39,161 nt of DNA from an uncultured Clostridia bacterium (GCA_934247125.1 CAKQIZ010000007.1:1-39161); one strand, 5' to 3'; shown: positions 1 to 11,462, counted from the stretch's first letter. Translations and numbers: made by a program. The notes: generated from the letters alone by a model not told the origin.

Positions 1-23
1 TTTCAACAAATTTTATCAACCTA

Positions 24-53
24 TTGCTTGTGGATAACTTTTTTTGATATTAT
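24..53 (+). promoter_or_regulatory. Candidate dnaA promoter overlapping a DnaA box
   Basis: A TTGCTT at 24-29 and a TATTAT at 48-53 are separated by 18 bases and lie about 30 bases before dnaA. A perfect DnaA box (TGTGGATAA, 29-37) sits inside the spacer, so bound DnaA would be expected to block its own promoter. The boxes are seen directly; promoter activity and autoregulation are inferred. A weaker box-like TTATCAACC lies at 13-21. Confidence 0.5.
29..37 (-). promoter_or_regulatory. DnaA box upstream of dnaA
   Basis: TGTGGATAA on the plus strand is the exact complement of the consensus DnaA box TTATCCACA. It belongs to the small upstream part of a bipartite origin, with dnaA between it and the larger box cluster at 1486-1590. 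Confidence 0.8.
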
Positions 54-83
54 ATATCCATCGCTTATGGAGAGGATTTACTT

Positions 84-1472
84 ATGAAAAAAAAAACTGA
101 TGAAAAAACATGGAGAGATATACTTGCAGAAATAAACAGCAATGTTACCGATGTAAGCTACAGGACATGGTTCAAGCCCCTCGTACCTCTCGAAATAGAT
201 GAAGACGCCAGAGTCTTTCACGTGGCAGCATCAGAAAGCTTTGTTGTCGAAGTGCTCAATAACCGCTATATTTCAATATTCGAGCAGGCTGTCGAGAGCG
301 TGATGAACGAGAGATACAGGGTAGTTATAAAGGAAAAATCTGAGGAAGAGATCGAAAGCATCATGAACGGCACAGCGGGAAAAAAGCCGCAGCCGCCAAA
401 AAATCAGAATGCAGAAGAAGAATTCAGAGAGGAATATTTTCTCAACCCAAGATACAAATTCGATAATTTCGTAGTCGGCTCGAACAACAACTATGCACAT
501 GCGATAGCTCTTTCGGTCGCAGAGTCACCGGCGTCAGCATACAATCCGCTTTTCCTGTATGGAGGCTCAGGACTTGGAAAAACTCACCTCATGCACGCTA
601 TAGGTCACTACATACTCGAAAACAATCCGTCGTCAAAGGTTCTTTATGTTTCATCTGAGATGTTCACTTCTGAGCTCGTAAAAGCTATCCAGGATAAAAA
701 GAACTACAACAGCAAAATGAGATTCTTCAAAAATAAATACAGGAATGTCGACGTGCTGCTGATAGACGATATCCAGTTCATTGAAGGCAAGGAAAGCACT
801 CAGGTGGAGTTTTTCCACACTTTCAATGCACTTTACGAATGTGACAAGCAGATAGTGATATCAAGTGACCGTCACCCGAGCAAGCTCACAGACCTCGATG
901 AACGACTGCGTTCGAGGTTCCAGTGGAACGTCATCGCTGACATACAGCCGCCTGACTTCGAAACAAGAGTAGCTATACTCAGAAACAAGGCTCAGCTTGA
1001 AAATATAAATCTCAATGACGACGATACACTTGAAGTCATCGACCTTATAGCCGAAAAAGTCAAATACAACATAAGAGAACTCGAGAGCGCTCTCACCAGG
1101 ATAATAAGCTACTCCAAGATATTCAGCGAACCGATAACTGTAAAATTTGCAAAGAAAAACCTCAGCGACATCTTTTCGAACAGCGACCTTGATATATCGT
1201 GCGAATCGATAAAAAAATCGGTCTGCAAGAAATACAATATAAAAGTCGCAGATATAGAATCGGCCAAGAGAAAGCGTGAATTCTCGCATCCAAGGCAGGT
1301 AGCAATGTACCTCTGCAGAGAACTCACAGACTCCTCGCTGCCTAAGATAGGAAACTGCTTCGGCGGCCGCGATCATACTACGGTGCTGCACGCATACGAA
1401 AAGATTTCCGAGCAGCTGAAAACGGACAGCCTGCTGAACGAAGAGATACGACGCATAAAAGACGACCTGTGA
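84..1472 (+). CDS. dnaA: Chromosomal replication initiator protein DnaA
   Basis: DnaA binds DnaA boxes at oriC, melts the adjacent AT-rich DNA and recruits the helicase. The 462-residue length is normal for the family. Domain I occupies about residues 1-80, followed by a polar linker to about 120. The AAA+ domain has a Walker A GGSGLGKT at 160-167 and a Walker B LLIDDIQ at 225-231. The C-terminal DNA-binding domain carries the signature GRDHTTVLHA near residue 428. The ATG at 84 has a GGAGAGGA ribosome site at 69-76. It is the first gene of the window and is followed by the origin and dnaN. Identification is secure; autoregulation through the box at 29-37 is inferred. Confidence 0.98.
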   Translation: MKKKTDEKTWRDILAEINSNVTDVSYRTWFKPLVPLEIDEDARVFHVAASESFVVEVLNNRYISIFEQAVESVMNERYRVVIKEKSEEEIESIMNGTAGKKPQPPKNQNAEEEFREEYFLNPRYKFDNFVVGSNNNYAHAIALSVAESPASAYNPLFLYGGSGLGKTHLMHAIGHYILENNPSSKVLYVSSEMFTSELVKAIQDKKNYNSKMRFFKNKYRNVDVLLIDDIQFIEGKESTQVEFFHTFNALYECDKQIVISSDRHPSKLTDLDERLRSRFQWNVIADIQPPDFETRVAILRNKAQLENINLNDDDTLEVIDLIAEKVKYNIRELESALTRIISYSKIFSEPITVKFAKKNLSDIFSNSDLDISCESIKKSVCKKYNIKVADIESAKRKREFSHPRQVAMYLCRELTDSSLPKIGNCFGGRDHTTVLHAYEKISEQLKTDSLLNEEIRRIKDDL

Positions 1473-1661
1473 TTTTACATATCACTTATCAACATGCAGT
1501 GTTAACAAAAAAAACAAGTTATCCACAGTTTTTAAAGAACAAAAAAACAAGCGTTCGCAAGGGCTTCAAAAGTTATCAACAGTATCAACAGGCCCTACTA
1601 CTACAACTACTATAAATATATATAATAAATAATAAATGATTTTTTGATTCGGAGGATATTT
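1473..1661 (+). other. Replication origin oriC (dnaA–dnaN intergenic)
   Basis: This 189-base gap contains DnaA boxes TTATCAACA (1486-1494), TTATCCACA (1519-1527), TTATCAACA (1573-1581) and the directly abutting GTATCAACA (1582-1590). A G/C patch, six DnaA-trio repeats and a strongly AT-rich stretch follow. All boxes point the same way, towards dnaN. Position between dnaA and dnaN and this architecture match the known Bacillota origin. There is no open reading frame of note. Confidence 0.93.
1573..1640 (+). other. Basal unwinding system: DnaA-box pair, GC patch, DnaA-trios, AT-rich DUE
   Basis: In order: two abutting DnaA boxes (1573-1590), GGCCC at 1591-1595, six consecutive trinucleotides CTA CTA CTA CAA CTA CTA at 1595-1612, then almost pure A/T to 1640. 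This is the element order described for the Bacillus subtilis basal unwinding system, where DnaA filaments grow from the boxes onto one strand through trio repeats. One of the six trios is CAA. The order is seen; function is by homology. Confidence 0.88.
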
Positions 1662-2777
1662 ATGAAATTCACCTGCAACCAGCAAACATTGGCAAAAGCC
1701 TTGAACACAGTTTCAAAAGCTGTATCAAACAGAACTACTCTGCCTATACTTAAAGGAATACTCATACAGGCAGATCAGGAAGGAACTCTGACTCTGACGG
1801 CATCTGATCTCGAGATAAGTATACAGAAAACAGTGTCAGCTTCAGTGCAGGAGTCAGGTTCATCTGTTGTCTTATCTAAACTGTTCGGAGATATCATAAG
1901 AAAACTGCCTAACGAAGAGATCTTTATCGAATCAGACAGCGACAATCTGATATCTATAAAGACAAGCACATCGGAATTTTCTGTAGTGAGCTTCCCTGTG
2001 GAAGAATTTCCTAAGATAGGTGAAAAAGAAGAAATAAATGAAAGTCTGACATTCAGCAGAGATATCTTCAAGGATATGGTCAGAAAAACATCATTTGCAG
2101 CATCTGTGGATGAATCAAAAGGCATACTCGTCGGTATACTTACCGAGATAGGCACAGAAAAAGTCAGCATGGTCGCTCTTGACGGATTCAGACTTGCGCT
2201 TGCAAATGAAGCTATGACAAGTGATCGTGAAAGCAGGTTCATCATATCAGCCAAGATAATGAACGAGATAAGCAAAATAATAACAGAAGATGAAAGCGAT
2301 GAGGATATCAGCATACTGCTGGGCGAGAAAAAAGCGACATTCATCATAGGAAGCACAGAGATCGTACTGCGTCTGATGGAAGGCGAATTCATAAAATACA
2401 AGGATATCATTCCTAAAGACAATACCATAACTGTCGTTACTGGAAAATCGCTGCTGCTTGAGAGCATCGAGAGAGCATCTCTGCTGGCAAAAGAAGGAAA
2501 GAACAACCTTATAAAGATGACGGTAAACAACAATCTTCTCACGATCACATCGAGATCAGAGGAAGGAAATGTAAAGGAAGAGATCATCATGGAAAAGACA
2601 GGCGATGATCTTGAGATCGGATTCAATTCCAAATTCGTGATAGACGTACTGAAAGCCATAGATGATGAGGAAATATCCATGAATTTCAGGACCGGAACAT
2701 CTCCATGCGTCGTAAGACCTGCACAGGGAGATGCTTACGAGTATCTGATACTTCCGGTAAGAATACCTAAGATGTAG
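1662..2777 (+). CDS. dnaN: DNA polymerase III subunit beta (sliding clamp)
   Basis: The beta clamp encircles DNA and tethers the replicative polymerase and other DNA-processing proteins. I place the start at the ATG at 1662 (371 residues) because GGAGG lies at 1651-1655 at correct spacing. An upstream TTG at 1644 would put the ribosome site inside the gene. The N-terminus (KFTCNQQTLAKALNTVSKAV), the internal TLPILKGIL and the C-terminal EYLILPVRI are typical of the clamp, as is the length. The TAG stop is one base before the recF start codon, so the two are translationally close. The S4-domain gene yaaA that often lies between them is absent. Confidence 0.97.
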   Translation: MKFTCNQQTLAKALNTVSKAVSNRTTLPILKGILIQADQEGTLTLTASDLEISIQKTVSASVQESGSSVVLSKLFGDIIRKLPNEEIFIESDSDNLISIKTSTSEFSVVSFPVEEFPKIGEKEEINESLTFSRDIFKDMVRKTSFAASVDESKGILVGILTEIGTEKVSMVALDGFRLALANEAMTSDRESRFIISAKIMNEISKIITEDESDEDISILLGEKKATFIIGSTEIVLRLMEGEFIKYKDIIPKDNTITVVTGKSLLLESIERASLLAKEGKNNLIKMTVNNNLLTITSRSEEGNVKEEIIMEKTGDDLEIGFNSKFVIDVLKAIDDEEISMNFRTGTSPCVVRPAQGDAYEYLILPVRIPKM

Positions 2778-2778
2778 C

Positions 2779-3879
2779 ATGTTTGTAAAGAGAATAGAGC
2801 TGAAAGACTTCAGAAACTACAAGGATCTGGACGTTTCATTCAACAAAAATGTAAATATTTTCATCGGTAATAATGCGCAGGGAAAAACGAATCTGCTGGA
2901 GAGCATCTATCTCAATTCGATGGCGAGATCATTCAAGACATCAAAGGACAGAGAGCTCATCAGGTTCGGGAGCGACTTCTGCAGGATGCGGACGACTGCA
3001 TTTTTTGACGATGACGAACATACCACTGAGATAGTCATCACGAAAGACGGTAAAAAAGGCATAAAGCTCGACGGTGTCAGGATAAAAAAGACGTCTGAGC
3101 TGCTCGAGCGTATCTTCATAATAATATTTTCTCCGGAAGATATGAAGATAGTAAAGGACGAACCTGAAAAGAGGAGAAAATTCATTGACAGAGAGCTGTG
3201 CCAGATAAAACCAGGATACTACAGTGATCTGAGCAACTATAAGCGAGTGCTCAGACAGCGCAATGTGTATCTCAAGGAAAGTGTTATCGACATATCGATA
3301 CTGGATATCTGGGATCACGAGCTCGCAAGGTACGGTGCGAAAGTGATATCGAGGCGTGATGAGTTCATACTCAAAATAAACGACATAAGTAAGAAAATAC
3401 ACGGCAGCATATCAGGCGGCAAAGAGACATTGAATGTGAAATACGAGGCAAATGTAGAAAAGTCAGCGGATCCGGCGGACACCGAGCGTGTTTTTTATGA
3501 GAAACTGCTGAAGACGCGTGATGATGATATCAGGAACAGGACGACAGGTATCGGACCTCATAAGGACGATCTGAAAATATCTGCAGACGGCGTAGATCTG
3601 AGAAAATTCGGATCGCAGGGACAGCAGCGTACTGCGGCGCTTTCACTGAAGCTTTCGGAAATAAAGCTCATAGAAGATGAGATGGGAGAAAAACCGATAC
3701 TGCTGCTCGATGATGTGCTGTCCGAACTCGATAACGACAGGCAGACATACCTGATAAATTCACTCGGCGGCAATCAGCTTTTCATAACGACTACCGATAT
3801 ATCGGGAAAGGTGGCGAAGTCGCTTCCGGAGGGAAAGATATTCAAAATAAATTCAGGTGAAGTAGAAATAGAAATATAG
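2779..3879 (+). CDS. recF: DNA replication and repair protein RecF
   Basis: RecF is an ABC-type ATPase that helps load RecA at gapped DNA with RecO and RecR. The 366 residues include a Walker A GNNAQGKT at 30-37, the signature region SQGQQRTAALSLKL near 280, and a Walker B with D-loop KPILLLDDVLSELD just after it. The start codon follows the dnaN stop after a single base, which suggests translational coupling. Two terminator hairpins follow the stop codon and separate recF from gyrB. Confidence 0.97.
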   Translation: MFVKRIELKDFRNYKDLDVSFNKNVNIFIGNNAQGKTNLLESIYLNSMARSFKTSKDRELIRFGSDFCRMRTTAFFDDDEHTTEIVITKDGKKGIKLDGVRIKKTSELLERIFIIIFSPEDMKIVKDEPEKRRKFIDRELCQIKPGYYSDLSNYKRVLRQRNVYLKESVIDISILDIWDHELARYGAKVISRRDEFILKINDISKKIHGSISGGKETLNVKYEANVEKSADPADTERVFYEKLLKTRDDDIRNRTTGIGPHKDDLKISADGVDLRKFGSQGQQRTAALSLKLSEIKLIEDEMGEKPILLLDDVLSELDNDRQTYLINSLGGNQLFITTTDISGKVAKSLPEGKIFKINSGEVEIEI

Positions 3880-3888
3880 AAGCCGGGA

Positions 3889-3947
3889 AAGTCTGGTTAT
3901 AAATGGAAAATTCAAAAGTATCACTCCATTGTAATCAGGCTTTTTTA
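3889..3947 (+). terminator. Intrinsic terminator after recF
   Basis: A 12-base-pair stem with G-U wobbles (3889-3900 with 3931-3942) encloses a second small stem (AATGGA / TCCATT) and runs into TTTTTT at 3941-3946. It would end the dnaA–dnaN–recF transcript. Confidence 0.65.
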
Positions 3948-3952
3948 TATTG

Positions 3953-3978
3953 AAAAACGCTGATTTGAGCGTTTTTTT
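3953..3978 (+). terminator. Second intrinsic terminator before gyrB
   Basis: AAAAACGCT (3953-3961) and AGCGTTTTT (3968-3976) form a perfect 9-base stem around a GATTTG loop with a 7-base T run. It is in tandem with the hairpin just upstream. Confidence 0.85.
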
Positions 3979-4017
3979 AAGGTTGCGTGAAGATTTAGGT
4001 CTAAAATGCTTTTAAAA

Positions 4018-4046
4018 TTGTCAAAGATAAAGAATTATGATATAAT
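4018..4046 (+). promoter_or_regulatory. Strong sigma-A-type promoter of gyrBA
   Basis: TTGTCA at 4018-4023, a 17-base spacer, and TATAAT at 4041-4046 preceded by TG at 4038-4039 (extended -10). It lies 38 bases before gyrB, whose ribosome site is AAGGAGA at 4071-4077. Confidence 0.88.
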
Positions 4047-4048
4047 AG

Positions 4049-6004
<1,956 letters not shown>

Positions 6005-6025
6005 AGGGGAGGAGTTTTTAAGTAA

Positions 6026-8548
6026 ATGGCGAATTTATTAGAAGATCAGAAGATGATCCAGCATGAGATACATGACGAGATGAAAAACTCCTATATAGAT
6101 TACGCGATGAGCGTTATCGTAGGACGTGCTCTTCCTGACGTTCGTGACGGACTGAAGCCTGTTCACAGGAGAATACTCTACGGAATGAGCGGTCTGGGCA
6201 TAACACCTGACAAGCCGTTCAAGAAATCGGCGCGTATCGTCGGTGAAGTAATGGGTAAATACCACCCTCACGGTGACAGTTCGATATACGATGCGATGGT
6301 AAGACTCGCTCAGGACTTTTCTACGAGATATCTTCTCGTAGACGGACACGGAAACTTCGGTTCAGTCGATGGAGACGGCGCTGCGGCAATGCGTTATACA
6401 GAGGCAAGGATGTCTCCGTTCTCGCTGGAAATGATCCGCGATATAGACAAAGACACTGTCGACTTCATGCCGAACTTCGATGAAGAGGAGAAGGAGCCTG
6501 TAGTACTGCCTTCAAGATTCCCGAATCTTCTCGTGAACGGAAGCAACGGTATAGCAGTAGGTATGGCTACATCCATACCGCCTCACAATCTCGGCGAAGT
6601 CATCGACGCTACAGTTAAGATGATAGATGACGAGGACTGCACTGTAGACGATCTCGTGGAGATCATAAAGGGACCTGATTTCCCTACGGGAGCTCAGATA
6701 CTGGGAAAGAAAGGTGCAAGAGAAGCTTACAGGACAGGACAGGGCAAAGTCACAGTAAGAGCTGTTGCGAATATAGAAGAGACAGACAGAGGACGCTCGC
6801 AGATAATAATAAGCGAGATCCCTTTCCAGGTGAACAAGGCCAGACTTCTTGAGAAGATAGGTGAACTTGTAAAGGACAAGAGGATCGACGGGATCTCTGC
6901 TATAAGAGATGAGTCCAACAGAAACGGCATGCGCATAGTCATCGAGCTGAAGAAGGATGCTAATCCGAGGATCACGCTGAACAGGCTTTACAAGCATACA
7001 CAGCTGCAGGACAACTACAGCATGATAATGATAGCACTCGTTGACGGACAGCCCAGACTTCTGAACCTTTACGATATCATCAGTGAATATCTGAAGCACC
7101 AGAAGGAAGTAGTGACGAGAAGGACACAGTTCGATCTCAACAAGGCCGAAGCCAGAGCTCACATACTGGAAGGTCTGCGGATCGCACTCGACAACATAGA
7201 CGAGATAATAAAGATCATCAGATCCAGCTACAATGATGCAAGACAGAAGCTGATGGACCGCTTCGGTCTTTCTGAAATACAGGCACAGGCGATACTCGAC
7301 ATGAGACTTGCCAGACTGCAGGGACTGGAACGAGAAAAGATCGAGAATGAATATGAAGAACTGCGTAAGAAGATAGAGTACTACAACATGCTCCTGGCAG
7401 ATGAAAAGATGCTGATGGGAGTTGTAAAGGACGAGCTTCTCGAGATCAGGGAGAAGTACGGAGATGAGAGAAGGACAAAGATAGTCGCTGATATGAGCGA
7501 TATGGATGACGAGGATCTTATCGAGGAAAAACAGGTTGCGATAACACTGACTCACCTGGGATACCTCAAGAGGATACCGGCTGACACCTACAAGACTCAG
7601 AAGCGAGGCGGCAAGGGTATCACAGGTCTCACTACGAGAGAAAACGACTTCGTGAGCGATCTGATAATGACATCGACGCACGACAACCTGATGTTCTTTA
7701 CAAATACAGGAAAAGTGCACAGGATAAAGGCATATGAGATCCCTGAAGCTACTAGAACAGCCAAGGGAACACCTGCGATAAACTTCCTGAATCTGATGCA
7801 GAGAGAAAGGATCACCGCAGTGATACCGTTCAGAGACTTCCGTGACGACAAGTATCTGATGGCAGTGACAAAGAACGGTACGATAAAGAAGACTGCGATA
7901 TCGCAGTTCGACACCAACAGAAAGACCGGCCTCATAGCCATAAATCTGAAAGATGACGATGAACTCGTTGCGATCAAGCAGACAAGCGGAAGCGACAATG
8001 TTATCATAATCACAAAGAACGGCAAATGCATATGCTTCTCAGAAGATGATGTGCGTCCTATGGGAAGGATCGCAGGCGGCGTGAGAGCTATCAAGCTTGA
8101 AGACGATGACGAAGTCGTATCGATGGAGCTCGTACAGCCTCATGAGGAGCTTCTCGTGGTAACGAGCAACGGATTCGGCAAGAGGACTCCTGTAAAGGAC
8201 TACAAGATCCAGGCAAGAGGCGGCAAAGGACTGCTGACATACGACAAGAGCAAGTTCAAGAAGACAGGCAGACTGATAGGTGCAATGGTAGTTGACGAAG
8301 ATGACGAGATACTTCTCATCAATTCAGAGGGAACTATCATAAGGATAAAAGCTGACGAAGTATCGAAGCTCGGCAGAGCTACACAGGGCGTCAAGATAAT
8401 GCGCACTGATGACGAGTCGAATATCATATCGATGGCAAAGGTCATCCGTGAGGATGAACATGAACGCGATATGGAGCTCGCACTCAAAAATAAAGCCGAA
8501 AAGAAAAGTGACGGCAGTGAGCCGGAACAGACTAAAATGAAACTGTAA
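6026..8548 (+). CDS. gyrA: DNA gyrase subunit A
   Basis: GyrA cleaves and rejoins DNA. The active-site tyrosine is Tyr124 in [11 protein letters not shown]. The quinolone-resistance region reads [15 protein letters not shown], with Ser85 and Asp89 at the positions equivalent to E. coli Ser83 and Asp87, so it has the susceptible-type residues. The GyrA box QKRGGKG near residue 518 distinguishes it from topoisomerase IV subunit A. The C-terminal beta-pinwheel repeats follow, then an acidic/basic tail. The 840-residue length is normal. It is cotranscribed with gyrB; trpS follows after 26 bases. Confidence 0.98.
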   Translation: MANLLEDQKMIQHEIHDEMKNSYIDYAMSVIVGRALPDVRDGLKPVHRRILYGMSGLGITPDKPFKKSARIVGEVMGKYHPHGDSSIYDAMVRLAQDFSTRYLLVDGHGNFGSVDGDGAAAMRYTEARMSPFSLEMIRDIDKDTVDFMPNFDEEEKEPVVLPSRFPNLLVNGSNGIAVGMATSIPPHNLGEVIDATVKMIDDEDCTVDDLVEIIKGPDFPTGAQILGKKGAREAYRTGQGKVTVRAVANIEETDRGRSQIIISEIPFQVNKARLLEKIGELVKDKRIDGISAIRDESNRNGMRIVIELKKDANPRITLNRLYKHTQLQDNYSMIMIALVDGQPRLLNLYDIISEYLKHQKEVVTRRTQFDLNKAEARAHILEGLRIALDNIDEIIKIIRSSYNDARQKLMDRFGLSEIQAQAILDMRLARLQGLEREKIENEYEELRKKIEYYNMLLADEKMLMGVVKDELLEIREKYGDERRTKIVADMSDMDDEDLIEEKQVAITLTHLGYLKRIPADTYKTQKRGGKGITGLTTRENDFVSDLIMTSTHDNLMFFTNTGKVHRIKAYEIPEATRTAKGTPAINFLNLMQRERITAVIPFRDFRDDKYLMAVTKNGTIKKTAISQFDTNRKTGLIAINLKDDDELVAIKQTSGSDNVIIITKNGKCICFSEDDVRPMGRIAGGVRAIKLEDDDEVVSMELVQPHEELLVVTSNGFGKRTPVKDYKIQARGGKGLLTYDKSKFKKTGRLIGAMVVDEDDEILLINSEGTIIRIKADEVSKLGRATQGVKIMRTDDESNIISMAKVIREDEHERDMELALKNKAEKKSDGSEPEQTKMKL

Positions 8549-8574
8549 TATATATTTTGATTTAAGGAGATATT

Positions 8575-9555
8575 ATGAAACGTGTTTTTTCCGGCGTACA
8601 GCCTACAGGAAATATCCATCTGGGAAATTATCTCGGAGCGCTGAAGCAGTTCGTAGAGCTTCAGGATGACAATGAATGCATATACTGCATAGTCGATCTG
8701 CATTCGATAACGGTTCCGCAGGATCCTAAGGAACTGAGAAAGCATATACTCGATGTGGCGGCTCTGTACCTTTCGATAGGTGTGGATCCGAAAAAATCGA
8801 CTGTTTTCGTTCAGTCGGATGTAAGCGGACATTCAGAGCTTTCATGGATACTTACATGCAGCTCATACACAGGTGAGCTTTCGAGAATGACACAGTTCAA
8901 GGATAAGAGCAGAGGCAAGGAATCAGCACCTGCAGGACTTTTCACATATCCTATCCTTATGGCGGCAGACATACTGCTCTATGACACTGATATAGTTCCT
9001 GTCGGCAACGACCAGAAACAGCACATAGAGATATGCAGAGATATCGCTATAAGAGTAAACAACAGATTCAAGGACACATTCGTGATACCTGACGGAAGGT
9101 TCCTGAAGGAAGGCGCACGTATCATGGCTCTCGACGATCCGACAAAGAAGATGAGCAAGAGCGCCGAGAACATCCACAGCAGGATCTCACTTCTCGACGA
9201 AGACAGCAAGATCAAAAAATCGATCATGCGTGCGACTACAGACTCAGACGGCGAGATCAGATTCGATCCTGAGAACAAGCCTGGCGTGAGCAACCTGCTC
9301 AATATCTACAGTGCGCTTTCAGGAAAGGGCATAGATGATATCGTTGCAGACTTTGCAGGATGCGGATACGGCGACTTCAAGAAAGAGCTGGTCGAGATCA
9401 CAAAGGAGGCGCTCGTGCCTATCAAGCAGAATTTCAATGAGATCAGAGAAACAGAAGAGCTAAAACAGATACTGCGTGACGGTGCAGACAGAGCTAACAC
9501 TATCGCAGAGAAGACGATGAAAAGAGTCAAGGCTAATTTCGGACTCGGATTCTAA
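8575..9555 (+). CDS. trpS: Tryptophan--tRNA ligase
   Basis: Class I aminoacyl-tRNA synthetase that charges tRNA-Trp in the cytoplasm. The 326 residues begin with FSGVQPTGNIHLGNYLGA, which holds the HIGH-like motif, and include the KMSKS loop (KKMSKSAEN) near residue 196. Length and motif spacing fit bacterial TrpRS. The ribosome site AAGGAGA precedes the ATG. It sits 26 bases after gyrA in the same direction and may share its transcript. I see no T-box leader in the short gap. It converges on the split AraC-type gene downstream. Confidence 0.96.
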   Translation: MKRVFSGVQPTGNIHLGNYLGALKQFVELQDDNECIYCIVDLHSITVPQDPKELRKHILDVAALYLSIGVDPKKSTVFVQSDVSGHSELSWILTCSSYTGELSRMTQFKDKSRGKESAPAGLFTYPILMAADILLYDTDIVPVGNDQKQHIEICRDIAIRVNNRFKDTFVIPDGRFLKEGARIMALDDPTKKMSKSAENIHSRISLLDEDSKIKKSIMRATTDSDGEIRFDPENKPGVSNLLNIYSALSGKGIDDIVADFAGCGYGDFKKELVEITKEALVPIKQNFNEIRETEELKQILRDGADRANTIAEKTMKRVKANFGLGF

Positions 9556-9582
9556 GCTGTACAGAGCTGCATAGGAGCAGAC

Positions 9583-10542
9583 TCATTCTCTGAAGAATTT
9601 TATATGAGCTATATCCATAGGCTCAAGACTGGTTATATGCTGATAATTTTTCATACCGGGAACGATCCTGAAAGACGTTTCCGGTATTGTCATATTTTCT
9701 ATGCATCGATAGTCTTCCTGATCCATATCAGGCATGAAATCGAGCTGCTGCCAGTAGGAAATACATGAATGTCTTGCAGATAGTATTTTCTGAGTAAGCT
9801 TGTGCTTTCTTGAAACATTATTGAAATCAAATATCATCTCAGAATGCAGCACAGGACTGTTATTGTACACTATTATGCTGTAATTTTCACTGCTGCGTGT
9901 CACTATATAGCCGGGGCCGCAGTCCGTAATATCTTCAAAGAGCTCAAACCAGAACATGTACAGGTAGTAAAGCGGTTTTTTCATACCATTAACAGTAAAA
10001 AGTCCGTTTTTATTTTCTTCTGTATCTATGATATGAAAATTTTCAAGTGAAAGATCCTTTTTTCCGACTGCTGCATCAAGCAGACTGATGCAGTGTTCAT
10101 GAGGTGCGTATTTATTATATAAATTTGCCGGTGTTATATTTTTATTTACAGCTCCACGGAGCTCAGGAACATTCGTAAAAAGGCGTTCTGATATTTCATT
10201 CATGAATGATCCGGAATGAATGCATGTGCTGCTGTTTCTGTCATTCAGCTTCAGTGACAGATTAATAGATATGTGAGTTTTTTTAGTATCGGGAATGCTG
10301 GATATCTCTATTTTTGACAGTTCTTTTTCTATGAGCGGCATTGCGTCATGCAGCGAAATATAAGTGCATTCAGGATCTTTTTCAAGTATTGTTTCGCTTT
10401 TGAATTCATTACGGTATTTTTTAGGATGCATACCGAACCATTTTATGAAAGCGTTTATGTAATAATTATAATTTGAAAATCCTGCGTCAAGTGCTATTTT
10501 TGATATAGCTTTATCAGTTGCCAGTATTTCATATTCAGACAT
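9583..10542 (-). CDS. C-terminal piece of a split AraC-family regulator (second HTH plus GH39-like tail)
   Basis: This 319-residue frame continues in the same reading frame directly after the TAG ending the preceding piece (10543-11244), with no ribosome site before its ATG. Residues 13-44 (ISKIALDAGFSNYNYYINAF, then GMHPKKYR) are the second HTH of an AraC DNA-binding domain, whose first half is in the other piece. Residues about 168-300, with NGLFTVNGMKKPLYYLYMFW and GYIVTRSSENYSIIVYN, resemble the end of the GH39-type domain found at the C-terminus of some AraC-family regulators. The catalytic barrel such proteins would have is missing. It is most likely part of a pseudogene, or one protein needing stop read-through. 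Confidence 0.7.
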   Translation of the reverse strand: MSEYEILATDKAISKIALDAGFSNYNYYINAFIKWFGMHPKKYRNEFKSETILEKDPECTYISLHDAMPLIEKELSKIEISSIPDTKKTHISINLSLKLNDRNSSTCIHSGSFMNEISERLFTNVPELRGAVNKNITPANLYNKYAPHEHCISLLDAAVGKKDLSLENFHIIDTEENKNGLFTVNGMKKPLYYLYMFWFELFEDITDCGPGYIVTRSSENYSIIVYNNSPVLHSEMIFDFNNVSRKHKLTQKILSARHSCISYWQQLDFMPDMDQEDYRCIENMTIPETSFRIVPGMKNYQHITSLEPMDIAHIKFFRE

Positions 10543-11244
10543 CTATACTCTTGCCATATTGATGAAATCACGGAAGCTTTTCCCGACAAACCGCTGAAAA
10601 AGATGAGAAAGATAATATGTATTGATATTTTCTTCAGCAGCTATCGCAGCAAGACTTATTTTGCTGCTGTAATTTTCATAGATATAGCATATGATACGGC
10701 TTATTCTGTCTGTCTGAAAAGAATCATGCGAAATACGGTATTCATTTAGCTTGTCTTCTCCTATTCTGAAGTTGCGAAAATCTTTGTAAAGTGTTTTTAA
10801 TATTTCTATAGCACAGTCATTTATATTATTATACTGATTTTGATTTTTTTCATCACGCATCAGTTTTACAGCAAGGGAAAATATCTGTTTTCTGAGCGTT
10901 GCCTGGTGCGTGTAAAATATATCTGCGTTTATTGAACGCACAGAAAAGATCTGTGAGCCAAGGTTTGGGAATTTTTCTGAAAAATGATCAAGGTCAAAAC
11001 TGAGAACGAGCATCTTACATTGCCCGTTAAGGCTCTGGAAGCCATGTATATCGTAAGAGTGGATAAAATGTATATGATTCTCTTTAAGATGATAGTATCC
11101 ATATGCAAATTTCATTCTGGCTTCTCCGGAAAGGACGTAACATATCTGGATGTCATTTGTATGCATATGCCATGGGTAATTTCCGAATTCTATTATATCT
11201 GCACGTACAGGTATGTTATCTGCATAATCTATACTCTTTTTCAT
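10543..11244 (-). CDS. N-terminal piece of a split AraC-family regulator (cupin plus first HTH)
   Basis: The 233-residue frame starts at the ATG at 11244, which has GGTG upstream; an ATG at 11256 is an alternative. An N-terminal sensing cupin is indicated by HMHTNDIQICYVLSGEA and the conserved YHLKENHIHFIHSYDIHGF stretch. The C-terminal end, KISLAAIAAEENINTYYLSH followed by VGKSFRDFINMARV, is the first helix-turn-helix of an AraC domain. A TAG codon then interrupts the linker helix that normally leads into the second HTH, which is encoded in frame at 9583-10542. The gene diverges from the APC permease, so the intact ancestor may have regulated it. As it stands the piece lacks half its DNA-binding domain. 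Confidence 0.75.
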   Translation of the reverse strand: MKKSIDYADNIPVRADIIEFGNYPWHMHTNDIQICYVLSGEARMKFAYGYYHLKENHIHFIHSYDIHGFQSLNGQCKMLVLSFDLDHFSEKFPNLGSQIFSVRSINADIFYTHQATLRKQIFSLAVKLMRDEKNQNQYNNINDCAIEILKTLYKDFRNFRIGEDKLNEYRISHDSFQTDRISRIICYIYENYSSKISLAAIAAEENINTYYLSHLFQRFVGKSFRDFINMARV

Positions 11245-11462
11245 GTAATTCACCATACTTTTATTATAAACGGTATCGAAAAATATAAAAAACTTTCTTT
11301 CTTGCTATCCATTGATATTATAACATCAGTAAATTAAAATAAAAATATCGAAATATTTAAATTTTCTAAAAAATATCGACAAGAAAAAGATAGTAAACAG
11401 GTACTTATAAAAATATACTAGATAAACCGGAAAAGTTTATGACAGGAAGGAAGGTGTCTGTT

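Noticed and set aside
1775..2680. Long open frame (301 codons) antisense to dnaN
   Set aside because: It is a shadow of dnaN: serine/isoleucine-rich low-complexity translation, no ribosome site and no family motif. Similar shadows opposite gyrB (4001-4942), gyrA (6512-7720) and the SPFH gene (26665-27561) were rejected for the same reasons.
8549..8574. T-box leader before trpS
   Set aside because: The gap to gyrA is only 26 bases, too short for a T-box.
10543..10545. TAG in the AraC gene as a recoded sense codon (pyrrolysine or suppressor)
   Set aside because: dnaN, recF and gyrB all end in TAG, so it is an ordinary stop here, and nothing else in the window hints at recoding. Gene decay is simpler.
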